The position numbers and the translations under genes are program-made. Below the pieces are notes generated by a model. It did no database searches, had not been told where the DNA came from, and was given only the letters and a program-made list of their open reading frames with translations. From Acidobacteriota bacterium (GTDB taxonomy: Bacteria > Acidobacteriota > UBA6911 > RPQK01 > JADFOI01): a stretch of 8,363 bases of DNA. Positions 1 to 6,485 of the stretch are shown here, one piece after another; position 1 is the first letter of the stretch, and every line of letters begins with the position of its first letter. The stretch lies in NCBI GenBank assembly GCA_029942065.1, contig JAPYTY010000083.1, positions 1 to 8,363 of the forward strand, written 5' to 3'.

Positions 1-599
1 CCTATAAGCCGGCTGATTGGCGCAATGCCAAAAGGATCGAGTACAATCCGCCCAACTTCATCGACGCAGCCTTGGCCATCAACGAGGGATCAACTGCACC
101 GGACTACAGCCCCGGACCCACCTGGGCGGTTTTCGATGCCGAAGCCGTCAGGCGTCAAGAATGGGATATCGAGCCGCCCGTCACCGACCCCCTTTACTTT
201 TTCGGCGCCGACACGCTCGCCGAACTGGCATCGAAGCTGTCCAAAAATCCTTACCAGAAAGTCGAGATGCCGCCTCACAACCTGGAGGCGACGGTAAAAA
301 GGTACAACTCGATTGTCGAATTCGGTCACGACGTGGATTTTGAAAGGCCCTCGCCCAAGTACAGGATCGAGACCCCTCCGTTTTATGCGGCCTGGGCCGG
401 TCCCGTTGTACACGACAGCTATGCGGGTCTCAGGATCAACATGAAGTGCCAGGTGGTCGATATTCGGGGGCAGGTCATCCCGGGTCTTTACTGCGGGGGA
501 GAGTCGGCCGGCGGCTGCAGTCAGCATGGAACGGGCCGATGCACCACCCAGAGCTACATTGCCGGCAAGCACGCCGCTGCCGAGCCGAGCTGGGAATAG
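1..599 (+). CDS. FAD-binding oxidoreductase, C-terminal part (fumarate reductase / ketosteroid dehydrogenase-like flavoprotein)
   Basis: The frame is open from base 3 to a TAG at 597-599, giving 198 residues with no start, so the N-terminus lies outside the window. The fragment has the look of the C-terminal part of FAD_binding_2-type flavoproteins. It contains a capping-domain helix with VKRYNSIVEFGHDVDF, then TPPFYAAW (about residues 124-131), then the family's closing FAD-contact segment GLYCGGESAGG (161-171) followed by QHGTGRCTTQSYIAGKHAA. In this superfamily the closing segment contacts the flavin, and the enzymes reduce or dehydrogenate C-C bonds in small acids or steroid-like substrates. 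The N-terminal Rossmann GxGxxG and most of the active site are off-window, so the substrate cannot be assigned. The usual glycine-rich GG.SL ending is replaced by GTGRCTTQ, a variant I associate with uncharacterised environmental members. The gene is convergent with the regulator at 817-2040. Confidence 0.85.
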   Translation, partial: YKPADWRNAKRIEYNPPNFIDAALAINEGSTAPDYSPGPTWAVFDAEAVRRQEWDIEPPVTDPLYFFGADTLAELASKLSKNPYQKVEMPPHNLEATVKRYNSIVEFGHDVDFERPSPKYRIETPPFYAAWAGPVVHDSYAGLRINMKCQVVDIRGQVIPGLYCGGESAGGCSQHGTGRCTTQSYIAGKHAAAEPSWE

Positions 600-637
600 C
601 TCATCCGGCCATCAATTTGAATGAGGTGCCGCTTTCA

Positions 638-820
638 TTAGCCCGTAATATGCATAAATTCTCTACTGCATCGCCGCTATCATCCGGCCTGACTGTGTTC
701 CGCTCGTTCGGCCTCCTCAGCGTACCCTACAGTACGCTTGCGGGGGCCTCGGTCGCGCGCCTTGTCAGGCCGGCCCTTTCGGCGCTTCGTGACGAGAACC
801 TATGCATAATCCGGGCTTAG
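638..820. mobile_element. TIR element copy 1 (183-bp MITE-like repeat with internal hairpin)
   Basis: The left end reads TTAGCCCGTAATATGCATAA (638-657). The right end, read on the other strand, is CTAAGCCCGGATTATGCATA (820-801), so the two ends form an imperfect inverted repeat. The same end sequences occur at 2251-2270 and at 8047-8136. After the left end comes TTCTCTACTGCATCGCC, resembling the sub-terminal TTGTCTACTACAG of copy 3. No transposase is encoded, so this looks like a non-autonomous element. TA lies at both outer edges, which would fit a TA target duplication, but TA may simply belong to the repeat. It occupies most of the space between two convergent genes, and its right edge overlaps the stop codon of the regulator. 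Confidence 0.75.
684..773. repeat. Nested hairpin inside TIR element copy 1
   Basis: Three inverted repeats are stacked. The outer arms CCGGCCTGAC (684-693) and GTCAGGCCGG (764-773) are a perfect 10-bp match. The middle arms GGCCTCC (710-716) and GGGGGCC (742-748) pair with one G-T wobble. The inner arms AGCGTAC (719-725) and GTACGCT (732-738) are perfect around a 6-base loop. A transcript from either strand could fold into a long branched stem. Lying between two convergent genes, it could end transcription from both sides or protect 3' ends; there is no U-run typical of an intrinsic terminator. Confidence 0.7.
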
Positions 821-2040
821 ACGAGCCGGTAGTCTCCACCACTGATCTGTTCCACCGTCCCCTCCGCCAGGATCTTTTTGAGAGCCTCATGGACGATGAT
901 CCGTGGGTGATGAGTGCCAAAGTCCCAGTGAACGGCCACCAGTTCATTGGCGATCTTTCCCATCGACATGGGCTTGTTGAAGGTTGTGAGAACCTCCAGC
1001 ACCGCCACCTCATGATCGATTTCTGAATCCACCACCTTTTCGGTCAACTCGTGGCGTTTTTCGGCCCGAACCGCCGGCTCCATCTCCATCCGCTTGACCA
1101 GGTCTTGAAAGACCCTGTCGGACAAGGAGTTCTCGGCCGCCGCAATCAGGGTGGCCGGGGAATCCTCACGGCTCATCTGGGCGACTCCCGCCGAGATGCT
1201 TACCGGAGGAAATACCTCCTTCTCCAGGGTCACGATGTCGGAAATGGTGACGAGATGGCGAAGATGGGTTGCGATCTTGAGAGCCGCTTCAGCAGTGGTA
1301 CCCGGAAGCAGCACAATGAGTTGGTCCTCACCATACCGTGCGACGGTCTCATCCGGCTCCAACCGGGCTCGGATGGTCCGGGCTACCGTATAAAGAGCGT
1401 ATCCTCCAGCCGTATAACCATGATGCTGGTTGTAGGTTTCAAAATCATCGATCTGAACCATCAACAGGGTGAAGTTCCGGTCGGATGCTTCCATCTCCCG
1501 GGGCAGCATCTTGTCCAGCCAGCTGCGGTTATAGGTGCCGGTCAAGGCGTCGATCACGGTGAAGTCGGTGTACTCCCGCTGGAGTTGCGGGCCGCTCAAA
1601 AGAAGCGAGGTCCCTCCCCGCAAGCGTTTCGATACGACAAACAACAGGTTGCGAGCAACCGTGGGACAAGTCTGAATCAGCGACCATACGGCCTGATCCT
1701 CCAGAGCCAACAGCCGGCAATCCGTATTTGCGACCACGTAGGCCGTGGTCTCCTGACCGTCCAGAACGGAGATTTCACCCACGAATTCTCCAGGTTCGAT
1801 CAGGGCAATGGGGTCGTGGGTGAGTTTGATGTGAATGCGCAGTTGACCGGCCAGAAGCAAGTAAATGAATCGGTTGGATTTTTCGGCTCGGATCAGCAGT
1901 TCGAGCCGGTCCAGTTCAAGCAGAGGAGAGGCTTTGAGAAGACCCTGGATGGAATGCAGGTCAACGTCTTTGAGCAGGAGGGAATTCTCCAGTTCACCCA
2001 GGTTCAGAGGCTGTATTTCCCGCTCAGATTCAGTCGTCAT
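817..2040 (-). CDS. cNMP-binding-like / degenerate GGDEF / winged-helix-like regulatory protein
   Basis: 407 residues from ATG at 2040, chosen because GGGGAG (2051-2056, minus strand) lies 10 bases upstream; a TTG at 2064 would add eight residues. There is no signal peptide or membrane segment, so it is probably cytoplasmic. Residues 22-145 resemble a CRP-type cyclic-nucleotide-binding domain, with the cassette FVGEISVLDGQETTAYV (86-102). The CRP pocket Glu is kept (E89), but its phosphate-binding Arg is Thr (T98). Residues 157-315 are a GGDEF fold (DALTGTYNR at 164-172). The signature is RYGEDQL (235-241) instead of RYGGDEF, the metal-ligand Asp of DxDxF is Gln (QIDDF, 196-200), and no clean RxxD inhibitory site is seen, so diguanylate cyclase activity is unlikely. 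Residues 343-407 resemble a winged helix, possibly HARE-HTH-like, ending GGDYRLV. The stop TAA lies in TIR element copy 1. It is divergent from the 2322 operon and may regulate it (inference). Confidence 0.85.
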   Translation of the reverse strand: MTTESEREIQPLNLGELENSLLLKDVDLHSIQGLLKASPLLELDRLELLIRAEKSNRFIYLLLAGQLRIHIKLTHDPIALIEPGEFVGEISVLDGQETTAYVVANTDCRLLALEDQAVWSLIQTCPTVARNLLFVVSKRLRGGTSLLLSGPQLQREYTDFTVIDALTGTYNRSWLDKMLPREMEASDRNFTLLMVQIDDFETYNQHHGYTAGGYALYTVARTIRARLEPDETVARYGEDQLIVLLPGTTAEAALKIATHLRHLVTISDIVTLEKEVFPPVSISAGVAQMSREDSPATLIAAAENSLSDRVFQDLVKRMEMEPAVRAEKRHELTEKVVDSEIDHEVAVLEVLTTFNKPMSMGKIANELVAVHWDFGTHHPRIIVHEALKKILAEGTVEQISGGDYRLV

Positions 2041-2066
2041 ATCGGGTGCACTCCCCCGCCTCAATA

Positions 2067-2095
2067 ATGCTAATGGTTCGAGGTTCTGATTGCAA
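2067..2095 (-). promoter_or_regulatory. Possible sigma70-type promoter of the regulator gene
   Basis: On the minus strand TTGCAA (2095-2090) is followed after 17 bases by TAGCAT (2072-2067). Each matches four of six consensus positions. A start near 2060 would give a leader of about 20 bases that still contains the GGGGAG ribosome site at 2056-2051. The match is weak and may be chance. Confidence 0.25.
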
Positions 2096-2164
2096 TTCCG
2101 GGCCGGCCGTTTCTTGATTTCCCAAACCCCAACGGTTGATTTTGCCTTCTGATTGACAAACCTG

Positions 2165-2270
2165 TACTCTGCATCACTTGTCTACTGCAGGGCCGCCCCC
2201 CTTCATTTGAGCGAAGCGAAGCCGCCTTCATCTGAGGAACGAAGAAAACCTATGCATAATCCGGGCTTAG
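2165..2270. mobile_element. TIR element copy 2 (left end degenerate)
   Basis: The right end AACCTATGCATAATCCGGGC (2247-2266, continuing TTAG) is identical to the end of copy 1. The sub-terminal TTGTCTACTGCAG (2178-2190) and the core CTTCATTTGAGCGAAGCGAA (2201-2220) match copy 3 closely. The left terminal repeat is decayed: only a GCATCAC-like remnant near 2171 remains, so the left boundary is approximate. Compared with copy 3 it holds one extra unit, CCGCCTTCATCTGAGGAACG (2222-2241), a diverged duplicate of the core. It lies directly upstream of the 2322 operon, so its right end could carry promoter signals into that gene (CATAAT at 2255-2260). Confidence 0.7.
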
Positions 2271-2296
2271 CCTTATTATTGAGTAAATCAAGAGAC

Positions 2297-2332
2297 AGGA
2301 GGAGGAAGAGATGAGGATGAGATGAGGATGAG
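2297..2332 (+). promoter_or_regulatory. Ribosome binding site with duplicated start region and four-codon leader ORF
   Basis: A strong purine-rich site, AGGAGGAGGAAGAG (2297-2310), is followed by two exact tandem copies of ATGAGGATGAG (2311-2321 and 2322-2332). The ATG with ideal spacing (2311) reads only M-R-M-R-stop, and its TGA (2323-2325) overlaps the ATG at 2322 that opens the long frame. The real start is therefore 16-19 bases from the ribosome site and may depend on translational coupling through ATGA. Without the duplication the gene would start at the ideal distance. Confidence 0.75.
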
Positions 2333-4508
2333 AAGGACCAGTAGACTATCATTGGGATTGGTTGGCATGGCCGTGCTTTTGATGGCTGGGCCTATCCGGC
2401 TGAGTGCCCAGGCAAATACCGGGTCATCCGTGACCATCGACAGCGATGATCTGGGAGGCGTGGTCACCAGTTCCCAGGGGCGGGAAGCCGGCGTCTGGGT
2501 GATCGCGGAAACCACCGATCTGGATACCAAATTCGTTCGGATCGTGGTGACCGATGACCAGGGGCGCTATCTGATGCCGGACCTGCCGGAGGCGAACTAC
2601 CAGGTGTGGGTGCGCGGCTACGGCCTGGTCGATTCGACCCAGGTTCAAAGCCCACCCGGCAAGATTCTCAACCTGACGGCGGTGGTGGCACCCGACCCGG
2701 CAGCGGCGGCTCAATATTATCCGGCCCTTTACTGGTTTTCCCTGCTGACGGTTCCCGAGAAAAGCGAGTTCCCCGGAACCGGACCGGATGGTAACGGGGT
2801 GTCCGAGAACATGAAACACCAGGGTCAGTGGCTCAGAGACGTCAAAGCCGACGGCTGCGTCATGTGTCACCAGATGGGGAACAAGGCGACCCGGACCCTT
2901 CCCAGGCAGTTCATGGATCTTGAATCCTCGGTTGCCGCTTGGCAGCGGCGCATCGAGTCGGGACAGGCCATGAGGTACATGGTGAGAAATATCGGCAGGC
3001 TCGGTCCTTCCCGAGCACTGGGCTTGTTTGCGGACTGGACCGATCGGATCGCCGCAGGTGAGCTTCCCTCCTCTCATCCGTCGCGGCCCCAGGGCGTGGA
3101 GCGCAATGTGGTGATCACCCAGTGGGATTGGGCCGAACCCTACGAATACCTTCATGACGAGATTTCCACTGACAAGCGAAACCCCACCGTCAATGCCAAC
3201 GGTCCCATCTATGGGGCTAACGAGGACAGTTCCGACCTGGTGCCCGTGCTGGATCCGGTGGCCCATCGGGCGACCCGGATGAGAGTCCCGGTCCGTGATC
3301 CGGAGACCCCCTCCTCCAAGTCCTTCGGGAAGATGCCCTCACCCTACTGGGGTGATGAGTCCATCTGGGACAGTCGGACCAGCGTGCACAATCCGATGCT
3401 CGACGAGCTGGGACGGGTCTGGCTCACCTCCAGGATTCGGCCGGCAGAGACGGCGGCCTTTTGTCGGGAAGGGTCCGACCATCCGTCGGCCCGGGTGTTT
3501 CCGATCGAGAGGTCGGGCCGCCAGCTCTCCGTCTACGACCCCAGGACCCGGGAGTTTACCCTGATCGACACCTGTTTCTCGACCCACCATCTTCAATTTG
3601 CCGAGGATGCCGACAATACCCTGTGGACCAGTAGCGGGGTGGTCGGCAGCAACGTGGTCGGCTGGCTGAACCGAAGAGTGTTCGATGAAACCGGCGACGA
3701 ACAGAAATCGCAGGGTTGGACGCCCTTTATCCTGGACACCAACGGCAACGGTAGGCGGGACGACTATGTGGAGCCTGACCAGCCGATCGATCCTTCCAGG
3801 GACAAGCGGATCACGGCCACTTACTACGGCATTGCGGTGAGTCCGGTGGACGGGGCCGTGTGGGGTTCGGTCATGGGTTTTCCCGGTTCGGTGGTCCGGC
3901 TGATGCCGGGAGAGGACCCGTCGACCACGGCTCTGGCGGAGATCTTCGAGCCGCCCTGGAACCACCCCGATGCGCCCGTTCACGGCTACTCCCCTCACGG
4001 GATCGACGTGGACCGCCAGGGCGTGGTGTGGGTTCCGCTGGCCAGCGGACATCTGGGCAGCTTTGACCGCCGCAAATGCAAGGGCCCTCTCAATGGACCT
4101 GACGCCACGGGACAGCACTGTCCGGAAGGCTGGTCACTCTATCCCTTTCCGGGACCCCAGCTCAAGAACGTCACCGATTCCGGCAGCGCCGAGTCGGCCT
4201 ACTACACCTGGGTGGATCAGTTCGACACCCTGGGGCTGGGCCGGGACGTGCCTTATGCCACCGGCAACATGAGTGAGTCGATGCTGGCCTTCAAGGACGG
4301 AAAGTTCATCAATTTTCGCGTCCCCTATCCCATGGGGTTTTACATCAAGGGGATGGATGGACGGATCGACGATCCCGATGGTGGCTGGAAGGGAAAAGGG
4401 ATGTGGACGACCTGGGGGACCCGAACCCCGTTTCACGGCGAAGGCGGCAAGGGCACCCGGGCCAAGGTCGTGAAGTTTCAGCTTCGTCCCGATCCGCTGG
4501 CTAGATAG
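2322..4508 (+). CDS. Exported mono-haem c-type protein with carboxypeptidase-regulatory-like domain and beta-propeller-like region
   Basis: 728 residues. Residues 1-31 form a Sec signal peptide (basic MRMRR, hydrophobic LGLVGMAVLLMAG, likely cut after LSAQA), so the protein is exported. Residues 42-122 look like a carboxypeptidase-regulatory-like beta sandwich (GVVTSSQG, VTDDQGRYLMPDLP, YQVWVRGYG). One haem-c site, CVMCH, lies at 179-183. From about 300 to 720, repeated strands of the type LGRVWLTSR (363), DNTLWTSSG (431), DGAVWGSVMG (510) and QGVVWVPLA (566) resemble blades of an NHL, SMP-30 or Vgb-like propeller. DTNGNGRRDD (472-481) resembles a calcium-binding loop. It probably carries electrons or binds or cleaves a ligand in the periplasm; the reaction is unknown. 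It starts a two-gene unit with the amidohydrolase 51 bases downstream. The start is either ATG 2322 or ATG 2328 because of the duplicated start region. Confidence 0.88.
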   Translation: MRMRRTSRLSLGLVGMAVLLMAGPIRLSAQANTGSSVTIDSDDLGGVVTSSQGREAGVWVIAETTDLDTKFVRIVVTDDQGRYLMPDLPEANYQVWVRGYGLVDSTQVQSPPGKILNLTAVVAPDPAAAAQYYPALYWFSLLTVPEKSEFPGTGPDGNGVSENMKHQGQWLRDVKADGCVMCHQMGNKATRTLPRQFMDLESSVAAWQRRIESGQAMRYMVRNIGRLGPSRALGLFADWTDRIAAGELPSSHPSRPQGVERNVVITQWDWAEPYEYLHDEISTDKRNPTVNANGPIYGANEDSSDLVPVLDPVAHRATRMRVPVRDPETPSSKSFGKMPSPYWGDESIWDSRTSVHNPMLDELGRVWLTSRIRPAETAAFCREGSDHPSARVFPIERSGRQLSVYDPRTREFTLIDTCFSTHHLQFAEDADNTLWTSSGVVGSNVVGWLNRRVFDETGDEQKSQGWTPFILDTNGNGRRDDYVEPDQPIDPSRDKRITATYYGIAVSPVDGAVWGSVMGFPGSVVRLMPGEDPSTTALAEIFEPPWNHPDAPVHGYSPHGIDVDRQGVVWVPLASGHLGSFDRRKCKGPLNGPDATGQHCPEGWSLYPFPGPQLKNVTDSGSAESAYYTWVDQFDTLGLGRDVPYATGNMSESMLAFKDGKFINFRVPYPMGFYIKGMDGRIDDPDGGWKGKGMWTTWGTRTPFHGEGGKGTRAKVVKFQLRPDPLAR

Positions 4509-4515
4509 CCGTAGC

Positions 4516-4534
4516 GGTTCAAGACTCCTGAACC
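4516..4534 (+). other. Small intercistronic hairpin
   Basis: GGTTCA (4516-4521) and TGAACC (4529-4534) pair perfectly around a 7-base loop in the 51-base gap between the two operon genes. It has no U-run, so it is more likely an mRNA stability or attenuation structure than a terminator, or it is chance. Confidence 0.3.
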
Positions 4535-4559
4535 AGAACATCGGGGAGGAGATGAGACA

Positions 4560-6278
4560 ATGAGAAAGCAAAACTTTATCAGGTTGGCGATCGGTGCCGT
4601 GTTGCTATCCCTTTTTTCCCTCTCCCTTTCCGGCCAGGCGGCGTTGGTGATCGAGGGCGGAACCGTGATTGACGGCACGGGGGGTGCCCCTCGACCCGAT
4701 GTCCGCATCGTGATCCGCGATGGCCGGATTCAAGCCATCGGACCGGGTGACCAGGTGAGCCGTCCCGCTTCCTCCCAGGTGATTGACGCCACCGGCAAGT
4801 TCATCATTCCGGGCCTGATCGATTCTCATGTCCATTACTTCGGCTACGAAGGAGAGCTTTACCTGAATCATGGTGTCACCACCGTGATGTCCCTGGGAGG
4901 CATTCCAGAATGGGATCAAACTCAAGCCGAGGCGATTGCTCGAGGGGATGTGGTGGGCCCGAGAATGTTCACGGCCGGCAATCCGCTGGGATCGCCTCCG
5001 GGGGCGCCCATCGGGATGCCGACGCTGGGGATGCCCCACTGGCTGCCCATTAACGACCGCCAAGAAGCCGCCCAGGTGGTTGGGATGCTGCTCGACAAGG
5101 GAGTCGACTACATCAAGGTCTACCGGGGAGTTCCCAACGCGGAAGTGGCCAAGGTCATGGCGGACCTGACCCACCAGGCCGGCAAGCGTGTGGTCGCTCA
5201 TCTGGGCCCCAATTTTGATGCCCGGCAGGCGGCCGTCGCCGGCATCGACATGCTGGCTCACGCCAGCGGTGTGGTGGACGCCACCATCCAGGATCCCGAA
5301 CGGCAAAGGCAGGCAGAGGAGATGCGTTTGGAGGGAGCCAGAGCTTCATTGATGCAGCGCGAGCTATTTGCTGACCTGATCGACCTTTTAATCCGGGAAG
5401 AGGTGTATCTGGAAACGAGCATGGCGACCAATGCCTTCAAGGGATTTCATCCGTTGTCGGCCAGGTTCCTGATGGAAACCGCCCTGCTGTTGAGCAGCAA
5501 TGATTTACTTTATGTGACGGACTATCAGCGTCGAAGGTGGTTTCGTCTTCAGAATTTTGCCTCTCCCGTGGACCAGATCACCCAGAGCGCGGTCCAGGAG
5601 GGATACCAGAATTTCACCCTCTTTTTGCGCCGATTCGTGGAAGCGGGCGGCCGACTGCTGGTCGGCTCCGACGCTGAAGGTCTGGTTCCCCCGGGACTCG
5701 GGCTTCATCAGGAACTCGAACTGGTGGTGGATGCCGGGATCCTGTCGTCGTCCGAGGCGATCGTTTCCGCCACTCGACTTCCAGCCGAGTTTCTGGGCCG
5801 CGGTGATGAGTTCGGCAGTCTTGAAGAAAACAAGATCGCCGATCTGGTCATTCTGAATTCGGATCCGCTGGAGAATATCGCCCATACCCGGGATATTTTC
5901 GCGGTCCTCAAAGAGGGCCGGTGGGTCGAACTCGGCTATCACCGCTACTTTACCAATCCCATTCCCCGGCCCTGGCAGTCGGGTTCGGGGCGGCATCCTT
6001 CGCCTCGGATTATCTCGTTTCCACCCGTCGTCTCCTGCAACAGTCCCAGGGTGACCGTGACCATCAAAGGAACGGGGTTTTTACCCAGCAGCTTCGTGCG
6101 GATCAATGGAACCGGGCAAGATATTGAATTCGTGGGCCGAAGTGAAATCAGAACCACACTCGATTGCAGTACTCTGAGGATACCGGCGACCCACTCTCTG
6201 GTGGTGGTCAATCAGGAACCGATCAACGAGGGCGACAGCGATGTTTCAAACGCGGCTCAATTCCTGGTGACGGAATAA
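4560..6278 (+). CDS. Exported amidohydrolase with C-terminal IPT/TIG domain
   Basis: 572 residues; GGAGGAG (4545-4551) lies 8 bases before the ATG. Residues 1-27 are a Sec signal peptide (LAIGAVLLSLFSLSLSGQA). Residues 28-460 are an amidohydrolase of the imidazolonepropionase/prolidase-like group: small beta sandwich with VIEGGTVIDGTG at the start, metal site DSHVH (H90, H92), a likely carboxylated lysine in DYIKVYRG (K186), metal-site histidines in VVAHLG (H214) and LAHASG (H234), the catalytic Asp in VGSDAEG (D371), and the closing GSLEENKIADLVILNSDPL. All expected binuclear metal ligands are therefore present. The class hydrolyses cyclic amides, imides, peptides or related bonds; the substrate is not evident. 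Residues 483-572 look like an IPT/TIG immunoglobulin-like fold (ISFPPV, VTIKGTGFLPSSFVRING, HSLVVVNQEP, AAQFLVTE), an uncommon addition that may anchor the enzyme or bind polymer. It is co-oriented with the haem protein and probably co-transcribed; a terminator follows at once. Confidence 0.93.
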   Translation: MRKQNFIRLAIGAVLLSLFSLSLSGQAALVIEGGTVIDGTGGAPRPDVRIVIRDGRIQAIGPGDQVSRPASSQVIDATGKFIIPGLIDSHVHYFGYEGELYLNHGVTTVMSLGGIPEWDQTQAEAIARGDVVGPRMFTAGNPLGSPPGAPIGMPTLGMPHWLPINDRQEAAQVVGMLLDKGVDYIKVYRGVPNAEVAKVMADLTHQAGKRVVAHLGPNFDARQAAVAGIDMLAHASGVVDATIQDPERQRQAEEMRLEGARASLMQRELFADLIDLLIREEVYLETSMATNAFKGFHPLSARFLMETALLLSSNDLLYVTDYQRRRWFRLQNFASPVDQITQSAVQEGYQNFTLFLRRFVEAGGRLLVGSDAEGLVPPGLGLHQELELVVDAGILSSSEAIVSATRLPAEFLGRGDEFGSLEENKIADLVILNSDPLENIAHTRDIFAVLKEGRWVELGYHRYFTNPIPRPWQSGSGRHPSPRIISFPPVVSCNSPRVTVTIKGTGFLPSSFVRINGTGQDIEFVGRSEIRTTLDCSTLRIPATHSLVVVNQEPINEGDSDVSNAAQFLVTE

Positions 6279-6280
6279 GG

Positions 6281-6306
6281 CGCTGGTCAAGGACCAGCGT
6301 CTTTCA
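6281..6306 (+). terminator. Hairpin terminator of the two-gene unit
   Basis: CGCTGGTC (6281-6288) and GACCAGCG (6292-6299) form a perfect 8-bp stem with loop AAG, starting two bases after the amidohydrolase stop. The tail TCTTTC is only partly T-rich, but the position right behind the stop makes a terminator the best reading. Confidence 0.75.
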
Positions 6307-6320
6307 GGTTTCAGGTTTCA
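6302..6320. repeat. Short tandem repeat TTTCAGG x2.7
   Basis: Two exact copies of TTTCAGG (6302-6308, 6309-6315) are followed by a partial TTTCA (6316-6320), directly after the terminator stem. Confidence 0.6.
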
Positions 6321-6352
6321 CGTTCTGACCTGGCACGATCTTGCAGCCTGTT

Positions 6353-6424
6353 GTAGGGGCGCACTGAGTGCGCCCACTGCAAGGACTGTGAAGTTAAGAA
6401 GGGCGCACGGCCGTGCGCCCCTAC
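6353..6424. repeat. 72-bp double-hairpin inverted repeat
   Basis: The outer arms GTAGGGGCGCAC (6353-6364) and GTGCGCCCCTAC (6413-6424) are a perfect 12-bp inverted repeat. Inside the left arm, GGGCGCAC-TGA-GTGCGCCC (6357-6375) forms its own hairpin. The right arm contains a perfect 20-bp palindrome (6401-6420) centred on GGCC. This resembles GGGCGCACGG-type repeats seen in many copies in environmental bacterial genomes. No coding capacity is present. Confidence 0.75.
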
Positions 6425-6485
6425 TAGCTATCATCCTACCTACTACTTGTGTGGGTTGTGTGTGAGCGGCCTTCCGGATTTTCCT

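Noticed and set aside
638..820. CRISPR or tRNA-like structure in the hairpin-rich element
   Set aside because: No regularly spaced repeats with unique spacers, no cloverleaf and no CCA-type acceptor; the terminal repeats explain it better.
446..820. Plus-strand frame running from the FAD gene through element copy 1
   Set aside because: It overlaps the FAD oxidoreductase in another frame and continues into non-coding hairpins.
1051..2067. Long plus-strand frame opposite the regulator
   Set aside because: It is antisense to a gene with clear domains, its product resembles no protein, and it is explained by GC-rich codon complementarity.
2153..2181. TTGACA as -35 box of the 2322 operon
   Set aside because: The hexamer is perfect, but no acceptable -10 lies 15-19 bases downstream (ACTTGT at 17).
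2424..3266. Minus-strand frame opposite the haem protein
   Set aside because: Mirror of a real gene with signal peptide and CVMCH; no ribosome site or protein-like pattern.
3339..4118. Second minus-strand frame opposite the haem protein
   Set aside because: Arg/Pro/Gly-rich composition typical of a shadow frame and no upstream signals.
4605..5306. Minus-strand frame opposite the amidohydrolase
   Set aside because: Antisense to the metal-binding core of the hydrolase; no independent support.
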